DNA of 64,000 nt from the NCBI GenBank assembly GCA_024919195.1, contig CP103436.1, positions 186,001 through 250,000 of the forward strand. Reading direction: 5' to 3'. Below the pieces are notes generated by a model. It was not told where the DNA came from. It saw only the letters and a list, made by a program, of their open reading frames with translations, and searched no databases. Position 1 is the stretch's first letter. Each line of letters starts with the position of its first letter. This DNA is from Methylophilaceae bacterium LSUCC0717 (GTDB taxonomy: Bacteria > Pseudomonadota > Gammaproteobacteria > Burkholderiales > Methylophilaceae). The translations under genes were made by a program, and so were the position numbers. This document shows, piece after piece, positions 56,655 through 64,000 of the stretch.

Positions 56655-58546
56655 TAATTATTAACCTTATAAATTTCACCAATATTTAGTTTGTCGATTT
56701 TTCTTTTTGAGCCATAAAAAAAGTTTACTAAGGCTCTTGAGACTAAGATGGCTGAAAACATTGATGTAAGAATGCCTAAAACATGGACGACAGCAAAACC
56801 CTTAATAGGCCCAGTCCCAAACATAAATAGCGCAATACCTGCAATCAGAGTTGTGATATTTGAATCTAATATTGTCCCCCAAGCTTTCTCATAACCCAAG
56901 TGAATACTTGCTTGTGGAGTATTACCATTTCTTATTTCATCTCTAATACGTTCATTAATTAGAACATTTGAATCAATAGCCATACCAACTGTAAGCGCCA
57001 TCGCTGCAAGGCCTGGTAAAGTTAATGTTGCTTGTATCGTAGATAAAAGTGCGACAAGTAGAACTAAATTGATACTCAGTGCGATCGATGAGAATAGACC
57101 AAACAACATGTAGTAAATTGAAATTAATACAATTACTGCAATGAAGCCCCAAAAAGTCGATTGAATACCTCTTTGTATGTTCTCTTTACCCATGCTAGGA
57201 CCAACAGTTCTTTCTTCAATGATCTCCATAGGCGCTGCTAACGAGCCAGCTCTCAACAATAATGAAACATCTGTAGCTTCTTGCGCGTTTTTCATCCCAG
57301 TAATTTGTACTCTTCCGCCACCAATCTCACTTTTAATGACTGGTGCAGTGATTATTTCTGTTATATCTTTTTCAATTAATAGAATAGCAATTCTTTTACC
57401 AACATTATCCCGCGTAATTTTTTTGAATATATTTGCACCCTTGCTATCCAAATTTAATGAGACAATTGATTGCCCAGTTTGATTATCTACTCCAGGTCCT
57501 GCGTTATTGATATTTTCCCCAGTAAGAATGACATCTTTTTTTAGAAGCAAGGGATTTTGATTGCGGTCATAAAAAAGATCTCTACCAAAAGGAATGTTGC
57601 CGTCAATTGCCTGATCAATATCAGCCGGACTAGCTTCATCATCAACCAACCTCATTTCAAGCAGTGCGGTTCTACCGATGATATCTTTCGCCTTGGCTGT
57701 ATCTTGAACACCAGGTAATTGAACAACAATTCTATTTTCACCTTGTTGTTGGATGATTGGCTCTGCTACACCCAACTCATTGATTCTGTTATTTAATGTT
57801 TCTAAATTCTGCTTGATAGCAAATTTTGTCATTTCTTCTTTATTTGCTTGCGAGCCCTCAATAGCAAGAACAAAGGTTCCATTATCTGTAATTTCTTTAA
57901 TCTTTTCTTTCCCGATAGATCCACCAAGATTTATTCTTTTAGAAAATTCAAAACTTGAATCATCCTGAAGGAGGAGGCTTTTTGATTTTTTCAAATCATT
58001 TTCATTGGTGAGCTGGACTAAAATTGAACCATCTTCGACAGAAATCTGGTCATATCTAATCTTATTTTCCCTTAATAATGTTCTAATTTCATTAATCCTT
58101 CCAGATGACTCTTTTGCTTCAATATTACTTAAATCAACTTGCATCAGAAAATGCACACCACCTCTTAAATCAAGACCTAAATACATGGGTTGACCCCCAA
58201 TACTTTCAAGCCATTTAGGTGAATTAGGAAGTAAATTCAATGCCACTACAAAATTAGGACCTAATTTGTCTTCAAGCAAACCTTTCGATGTCAGCTGATC
58301 TTCGTTATTGGTGAGTTTAATTTTTATGTAGTTTTCGGTTAGGACAACTCCGTTATAAGGAATATTATTTTCTTCGAGTATTTTTTCAGATTGTGATGCA
58401 ATAATGGGGTCCATTTTTTCACCCGATTTAATCGACATAATTTGTACTGCAGGAGCCTCGCCAAAGAAATTAGGCAGCGCATAAAATACAGCAAAGACAA
58501 CTATTAACAGGATTAAGGTATTTTTCCAACGAGAAAATTGATTCAT
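56654..58546 (-). CDS. secD: Protein translocase subunit SecD
   Basis: This 630-residue membrane protein has six helices. A large periplasmic P1 domain begins near GLDLRGGVHFLMQVD. The sequence IVVQLPGVQDTAKAKDIIG and the transmembrane AMALTVGMAIDSNVLINERIRDE are family signatures. It pairs with SecF, encoded immediately after it. The gene follows yajC by 12 bp, the conserved tgt-yajC-secD-secF order. Confidence 0.97.
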   Translation of the reverse strand: MNQFSRWKNTLILLIVVFAVFYALPNFFGEAPAVQIMSIKSGEKMDPIIASQSEKILEENNIPYNGVVLTENYIKIKLTNNEDQLTSKGLLEDKLGPNFVVALNLLPNSPKWLESIGGQPMYLGLDLRGGVHFLMQVDLSNIEAKESSGRINEIRTLLRENKIRYDQISVEDGSILVQLTNENDLKKSKSLLLQDDSSFEFSKRINLGGSIGKEKIKEITDNGTFVLAIEGSQANKEEMTKFAIKQNLETLNNRINELGVAEPIIQQQGENRIVVQLPGVQDTAKAKDIIGRTALLEMRLVDDEASPADIDQAIDGNIPFGRDLFYDRNQNPLLLKKDVILTGENINNAGPGVDNQTGQSIVSLNLDSKGANIFKKITRDNVGKRIAILLIEKDITEIITAPVIKSEIGGGRVQITGMKNAQEATDVSLLLRAGSLAAPMEIIEERTVGPSMGKENIQRGIQSTFWGFIAVIVLISIYYMLFGLFSSIALSINLVLLVALLSTIQATLTLPGLAAMALTVGMAIDSNVLINERIRDEIRNGNTPQASIHLGYEKAWGTILDSNITTLIAGIALFMFGTGPIKGFAVVHVLGILTSMFSAILVSRALVNFFYGSKRKIDKLNIGEIYKVNN

Positions 58547-58558
58547 AGATTTATCGAC

Positions 58559-58873
58559 TTAAATAGATTTAATAGTTCCCTTGTTTAAGACTGCTTGAAC
58601 TGAATTTTTTTGAACCTTAATTTGAGTACTATCGGATATTTCCAATATTACAAAATTGTCTGTTACTTTTTCGATCTTTCCAAGGATTCCAGATGCAAGC
58701 ATGATTTCATCTCCCTTTTTAAGTTCTGATAATAATTTTTTATGCTCTTTAGCTTGCTTCATTTGTGGGCGAATCAGCATAAAATAGAACAAAATAAAGA
58801 TAATGATGAACGGAACAAAACTCATTAAACCGCCTGGAGCAGGGGCGCTGTTTGCGTAAGCTAGTGAAATCAT
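58559..58873 (-). CDS. yajC: Sec translocon accessory protein YajC
   Basis: This 104-residue protein has one membrane helix (about residues 17-37, FVPFIIIFILFYFML), then IRPQMKQAKEHKKLLSELKKGDEI and a small beta domain. It belongs to the SecDF-YajC holo-translocon. Length is typical (E. coli 110). Confidence 0.95.
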   Translation of the reverse strand: MISLAYANSAPAPGGLMSFVPFIIIFILFYFMLIRPQMKQAKEHKKLLSELKKGDEIMLASGILGKIEKVTDNFVILEISDSTQIKVQKNSVQAVLNKGTIKSI

Positions 58874-58931
58874 TAGAACCTCAAATTAAAAAAATGAAGA
58901 TGAATTTTAGCATAATTACCCTTATTAAAGT

Positions 58932-60047
<1,116 letters not shown>

Positions 60048-60120
60048 TTAAAAGCCTATTATATGAGCAATCCTCTTTAAATACGATGAAAAAAGGAATG
60101 ATCTAGGATAAAATTATGTG

Positions 60121-60879
60121 ATGAATAAATCAGTAAAAAAACAAAGCGAATTTTATTTACTTCCTAACTTATTTACAACAGCAGCATTATTTTTTGGTTT
60201 CTTTTCCATTTTAAATGCGATGAATGGAAAATTTGAATTTGCTGCATTGGCTATCTTTTTTGCGCTGCTCATGGATGGCCTTGATGGGAGAGTGGCAAGA
60301 CTCACCAACACAGAAAGCAAGTTTGGCGCTGAGTATGATAGCTTGTCAGATATGGTATCTTTTGGCGTAGCTCCTGCACTTGTCATGTATGTTTGGGCAC
60401 TTAAACCATTAGGTAAGATCGGATGGATTGGAGCTTTTATCTACTGCGCTTGTGCAGCATTTAGATTAGCAAGATTTAATACCAAGCTGGATGTACTTGA
60501 AAAGAAATATTTCTTCGGGCTTCCATCACCAGCTGCTGCTGCACTAATTGCATCGTTTATTTGGGTTTGTATAGACAATGGTATTAGCGGTAATGATACG
60601 TTTTTGAATTTTTTTCAAATGCAGTGGTTCGCATTAATTATGATTCTTATTGCCGCATTATCAATGGTTACAGATATTAAGTATTACAGCGGTAAAGATT
60701 TAAATTTAAGGAATAGCGTTCCTTCGGTATCCATTTTATTGATTGTGATGGCATTCTCTCTTTTATCTCATAGCCCTGCAGAAATAATTTTTATTATACT
60801 TCTTGGTTATCTATTGTCTGGTTACGTAAACTTTTTTAAAGAAAATTTTAAATTTGAAAAAAACAGAAAGAAAAAATGA
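60121..60879 (+). CDS. pssA: CDP-diacylglycerol--serine O-phosphatidyltransferase
   Basis: This protein of about 252 residues with several membrane helices has the CDP-alcohol phosphotransferase motif [20 protein letters not shown] followed by YDSLSD. It makes phosphatidylserine, precursor of phosphatidylethanolamine. The N-terminus [16 protein letters not shown] matches the betaproteobacterial PssA type. The ATG at 60121 is chosen; a GTG at 60118 directly precedes it. It overlaps leuA by 4 bp, a typical betaproteobacterial pair. The 85-bp gap to tgt must contain two divergent promoters. Confidence 0.93.
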   Translation: MNKSVKKQSEFYLLPNLFTTAALFFGFFSILNAMNGKFEFAALAIFFALLMDGLDGRVARLTNTESKFGAEYDSLSDMVSFGVAPALVMYVWALKPLGKIGWIGAFIYCACAAFRLARFNTKLDVLEKKYFFGLPSPAAAALIASFIWVCIDNGISGNDTFLNFFQMQWFALIMILIAALSMVTDIKYYSGKDLNLRNSVPSVSILLIVMAFSLLSHSPAEIIFIILLGYLLSGYVNFFKENFKFEKNRKKK

Positions 60880-62411
60880 CAGAAAAATTAATAATATTTG
60901 ATACCACCTTAAGAGACGGCGAACAAAGCCCCGGAGCTTCAATGACGCAAGAAGAAAAAGTGCGTATCGCTCTTCAGCTTGAAAAACTTGGCGTCAATGT
61001 GATTGAGGCAGGTTTTGCCGCAGCGAGCCCCGGAGACTTTAAAGCGATCGAGGCGGTTGCAAAAAAAATTCGGAAATCGACTGTTTGTTCACTCGCTCGG
61101 GCAGTAAAAAATGATATTGAAAGAGCGGGACATGCTATCCAAAGTGCTGCCTCAGGAAGAATTCACACATTTATTGCAACAAGTCCTATTCACATGGAAA
61201 ACAAATTAAGAATGACTCCTGATCAAGTCTTAAATAGAGCGGTTGAGGCTGTGAAATGGGCCCTTGAATATACCGATGACGTTGAATTCTCTGCTGAAGA
61301 TGCTGTTCGATCTGAGATACCATTCTTAGTTGAAGTTTTTGATGCGGTTATTCAGGCTGGTGCTAAAACAATCAATGTTCCTGATACAGTCGGATATTCA
61401 ATTCCATTTCAGTGGGGTGACCGAATTAAACAATTGATTGATAAGGTACCTAATTCGCAATCAGTTATATGGTCTACTCATTGCCATAATGATCTTGGTA
61501 TGGCGGTCGCAAATTCATTATCAGCCGTTTTAAATGGTGCAAGACAAGTTGAGTGTACAATTAATGGTCTTGGGGAAAGGGCCGGTAATGCCAGCTTAGA
61601 AGAAGTTGTCATGACAGTAAAAACCAGACAAGATATTTTTAATTTACAAACCAATATTAATACAGAATTTATTGTACCAACATCCAGGTTGGTATCGACA
61701 ATTACAGGATATGCTGTTCAGCCGAATAAGGCGATTGTTGGAGCTAATGCCTTTGCCCATGAGTCCGGAATTCATCAAGACGGTGTTTTAAAACATAGGG
61801 AAACCTATGAAATTATGAAGGCTGAAGATGTGGGATGGGGTGCTAATAAAATTTCATTAGGTAAGCTATCTGGAAGAAATGCCTTTAAAAACCGTCTGGA
61901 AACACTTGGCATTGAGCTGGATTCGGATGAGCTTTTAAATGCAGCATTTGAAAAATTTAAAAATTTAGCGGATAAGAAATCAGAAATTTTTGATGAAGAT
62001 ATTCATGCATTAATTAGCGATGAGTATTCCGCAGATACTGCAGAGATTTTTAAATTAATTTCCTTGAAGGCGACAGCGGAGATAAATAAGAAACCAACTG
62101 CTCAAATTACAATAGACAGAGATGGTGAAGAATTTTCTGAAGCTTCCGAAGGAAGCGGCATGGTTGATGCTACTTTTAAAGCAATTGAAAAAATTGTTAA
62201 GTCAGATTCTGAATTATTACTGTACTCTGTTAGTAATATTACAACTGGCACTGATGCTCAAGGTGAGGTTACAGTTAGACTTGCGAAGGGTGGGCGTGTT
62301 GTCAATGGTCAAGGATCAGATACTGATATTGTTATCGCGTCAGCTAAAGCCTACATTAATGCAGCGAATAAAATATTATCTAAGCTCGAGAGAGCACATC
62401 CTCAGGTTTAA
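60876..62411 (+). CDS. leuA: 2-isopropylmalate synthase
   Basis: This 511-residue enzyme condenses acetyl-CoA with 2-ketoisovalerate in leucine synthesis. It has [33 protein letters not shown] with metal-binding His residues, [16 protein letters not shown] and a C-terminal LeuA allosteric domain (about residues 385-511, including [19 protein letters not shown]) for leucine feedback. Length is typical of the long LeuA type. It starts within the pssA stop codon (ATGA). Confidence 0.97.
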   Translation: MTEKLIIFDTTLRDGEQSPGASMTQEEKVRIALQLEKLGVNVIEAGFAAASPGDFKAIEAVAKKIRKSTVCSLARAVKNDIERAGHAIQSAASGRIHTFIATSPIHMENKLRMTPDQVLNRAVEAVKWALEYTDDVEFSAEDAVRSEIPFLVEVFDAVIQAGAKTINVPDTVGYSIPFQWGDRIKQLIDKVPNSQSVIWSTHCHNDLGMAVANSLSAVLNGARQVECTINGLGERAGNASLEEVVMTVKTRQDIFNLQTNINTEFIVPTSRLVSTITGYAVQPNKAIVGANAFAHESGIHQDGVLKHRETYEIMKAEDVGWGANKISLGKLSGRNAFKNRLETLGIELDSDELLNAAFEKFKNLADKKSEIFDEDIHALISDEYSADTAEIFKLISLKATAEINKKPTAQITIDRDGEEFSEASEGSGMVDATFKAIEKIVKSDSELLLYSVSNITTGTDAQGEVTVRLAKGGRVVNGQGSDTDIVIASAKAYINAANKILSKLERAHPQV

Positions 62412-62413
62412 TT

Positions 62414-63079
62414 TTGAATTTAGCTTTATTTGATTTAGATAACACCTTGCTCAGAGGTGATTCTGATTATAACTGGTCAAAATTCCTTATCAAAAATGGA
62501 CTTTTGGATAGCAAAGAACATGAAAAACAAAATGAAATTTTTTATCAAGATTATAAAGACGGGTGTCTTGATATTTATAAATTTTGCGAATTTCAATTTC
62601 GTCCGTTTACTTTGATAAAAAGAGATCAATTGAATCAGCTTCGTGAACAATATGTAGCTGAGGTTATCAAGCCTCTGGTAACTAAAAAGTCTCTGGATTT
62701 GGTGAAGTCCCATCAAAAAAATAACGATCTATGTATTATCATTACTGCCACAAATTCATTCATTACAAAACCTATTGCTTCACTTTTTGATGTAGATATC
62801 TTGATAGGCACTGATCCAGAAGAGGTTGATGGTAATTTTACGGGTCTTGTTTCCGGCACTCCTTCATTTCAAGAGGGAAAAATTACTAGATTAAAAGCTT
62901 GGTTACAAGAGCATCAATATTCGTTTGACAGCTTTAAGCAAACTTATTTTTATTCAGATTCCCAGAATGACCTTCCTTTGTTAAATTCTGTATCAAATCC
63001 GGTATGTGTAAACCCTGACACTATTTTAGAGACAAAAGCCAAGGAAAATAACTGGCCTATAATTTCTTTGGATGATTAA
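62414..63079 (+). CDS. HAD-IB family phosphatase, SerB-like
   Basis: This 221-residue HAD hydrolase starts with LALFDLDNTLLRGDSDYNWSKFL (motif I Asp nucleophile and second Asp), then IIITATNSFITKPIA (motif II) and YSDSQNDLPLLNSV (motif IV). Such proteins are SerB- or histidinol-phosphatase-like (HAD-IB, PSPase subfamily); the substrate is unknown. The start is TTG at 62414, two bases after leuA. The 3' end overlaps the convergent ypjD by 4 bp. Confidence 0.88.
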   Translation: MNLALFDLDNTLLRGDSDYNWSKFLIKNGLLDSKEHEKQNEIFYQDYKDGCLDIYKFCEFQFRPFTLIKRDQLNQLREQYVAEVIKPLVTKKSLDLVKSHQKNNDLCIIITATNSFITKPIASLFDVDILIGTDPEEVDGNFTGLVSGTPSFQEGKITRLKAWLQEHQYSFDSFKQTYFYSDSQNDLPLLNSVSNPVCVNPDTILETKAKENNWPIISLDD

Positions 63080-63852
63080 CCTATTAGATATTCAAAAACA
63101 AATTTACTGCCGAAGTAGGAAAGCACCAAAAGGATAAAAGCAAACAAAGATAGCTTGACCGCTTTTCTTCCTCTTAAACCATTTATTTGTCTTTGATAAA
63201 TAATATAGCCATAAAAAACCCATGAAAATATTCCGAATAAAGTTTTATGATTAAAAACAAAGGGGCTGTTAAAAATTTCCTGCGAGAAGAAAATTCCTGT
63301 AAAGATTGTAATGGATAAAAGTAAAAAACCTATTACTATGATAGTAAAAAGGAACTGTTCCATACTTAATAAAGAACTGTCAGTTGAAAAAAGTGATGAG
63401 ATCTTTTTTTTATGAAGATTATTTTCTAAAAATAAAATAAAAATTGAAAAAACAGCTGAGTAAGTTAAAAGACCATAAGCAATTATCGCAATTGCAATAT
63501 GAGAAAGATAATAAAGTGAGTCCGTATTTCTTATTGAATAATCATGAGAAAAAAAATAATGAAATACTAAAATAACTAGAGTTGGAATAATCACAATTTT
63601 TTCTAAGCCTTGGTAATTCATTTTTATATTAAATATTAAATAAAATATGACGGTAACAATGCTTACCACCAACAAAGCATTAGAAAAATCAAAGTTAAAC
63701 TCATTAAGAACAACATCGTGGTAGATGAGAAAAAGATGGCTAATTAACGCTACAAATAAAAAAAGATTTTTTATTTGAATATTATTTTTTAAATTTACAA
63801 GGCTAAGTAAATAAAAAATCAATGCAGCAGTTAGGGAGCCAAAATACAACAT
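63076..63852 (-). CDS. ypjD: CcsA/YpjD-like cytochrome c assembly membrane protein
   Basis: This 258-residue integral membrane protein has about eight helices. The HIAIAIIAYGLLTYSAVFSIFILFLE stretch (residues about 120-150) and FNHKTLFGIFSWVFYGYIIYQR followed by LRGRKAV resemble the CcsA/YpjD family of haem-handling proteins, here a short YpjD-type form. It lies divergent to ffh, as in many proteobacteria. Haem-binding residues are not fully resolved by eye. The 53-bp gap to ffh contains an AT-rich promoter-like region without a clear consensus. Confidence 0.8.
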   Translation of the reverse strand: MLYFGSLTAALIFYLLSLVNLKNNIQIKNLFLFVALISHLFLIYHDVVLNEFNFDFSNALLVVSIVTVIFYLIFNIKMNYQGLEKIVIIPTLVILVFHYFFSHDYSIRNTDSLYYLSHIAIAIIAYGLLTYSAVFSIFILFLENNLHKKKISSLFSTDSSLLSMEQFLFTIIVIGFLLLSITIFTGIFFSQEIFNSPFVFNHKTLFGIFSWVFYGYIIYQRQINGLRGRKAVKLSLFAFILLVLSYFGSKFVFEYLIG

Positions 63853-63905
63853 ATGTCTTATTAATGATTTACAATTATTAATTATATTATAGGTTAAAAA
63901 ATATT

Positions 63906-64000
63906 ATGTTAGAAAATTTAACAGATAAGCTGCAATCAGTTGTTAGAAAAATTTCTGGCCAGTCCAGATTTACTGAAGAAAATATTAGCGATGCTATGAG
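63906..64000 (+). CDS. ffh: Signal recognition particle protein Ffh, 5' part
   Basis: The ATG at 63906 opens MLENLTDKLQSVVRKISGQS and continues to the window end as RFTEENISDAM, the start of the N domain of Ffh. About 31 residues are visible; the rest lies outside. Ffh with 4.5S RNA targets inner-membrane proteins to SecYEG. The short N-terminal match plus the neighbouring divergent ypjD support the call. Confidence 0.92.
   Translation, partial: MLENLTDKLQSVVRKISGQSRFTEENISDAM

Overview
The window looks like a stretch of core chromosome from a small, AT-rich, streamlined betaproteobacterium. By eye G+C is about one third; genes overlap by 1-38 bases and intergenic space is minimal. The best guess is Methylophilaceae (OM43 / Ca. 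Methylopumilus-like). The reasons are the betaproteobacterial gene orders (murB between murC and ddl, pssA-leuA, dciA/M23-secA, dapA-bamC-MBL, NAD-epimerase-cca), the tkt-gap-pgk-purC carbon block and a membrane pyrophosphatase. No phage, insertion sequence, CRISPR array, tRNA or rRNA gene was seen.

Layout. 1-900: 5' part of a thioredoxin gene and a DolP-like BON lipoprotein, both on the minus strand. 949-3147: rsmI and pyrC, then the RNase P RNA gene with its own promoter and terminator. 3128-23345: one continuous plus-strand dcw division and cell-wall cluster (mraZ-rsmH-ftsL-ftsI-murE-murF-mraY-murD-ftsW-murG-murC-murB-ddl-ftsQ-ftsA-ftsZ-lpxC). It runs on into a tiny membrane protein, an NAD-dependent epimerase and cca. 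It is preceded by a promoter nested in the rnpB terminator and three MraZ boxes at exact 10-bp spacing. 23322-27101 (minus): rsmE, then argA-argB-HAD phosphatase. 27128-33436 (plus): redoxin, tkt, gap, pgk, purC and a TspO-like membrane protein. 33453-36746 (minus): H+-pyrophosphatase, TauE-like transporter, DciA. 36767-40518 (plus): M23 peptidase, secA, DUF1289. 40504-46017 (minus): rsxABCDGE-nth. 46194-49181 (plus): dapA, bamC, MBL hydrolase. 49174-50214 (minus): roxA. 50253-51858 (plus): pyrD and a GST. 51842-60035 (minus): tgt-yajC-secD-secF, a CNNM/CorC-type protein and clpS-clpA. 60121-63079 (plus): pssA, leuA, HAD. 63076-63852 (minus): YpjD/CcsA. 63906-end: start of ffh.

Most unusual content. 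(1) argA encodes N-acetylglutamate synthase with an extra N-terminal XRE-type helix-turn-helix domain of about 60 residues. Two TTGTA-n5-TACAA-centred palindromes with identical spacer length lie at and just upstream of its start codon. This suggests a one-protein, arginine-sensing autoregulator of the argA-argB operon. (2) The essential-cluster gene rsmH is split by a single-base frame change at a run of ten A, compatible with transcriptional or -1 ribosomal slippage. (3) The HAD gene after argB has no ATG, GTG or TTG upstream of its catalytic motif. (4) Five of the six convergent gene pairs overlap tail to tail; the sixth shares a bidirectional terminator.
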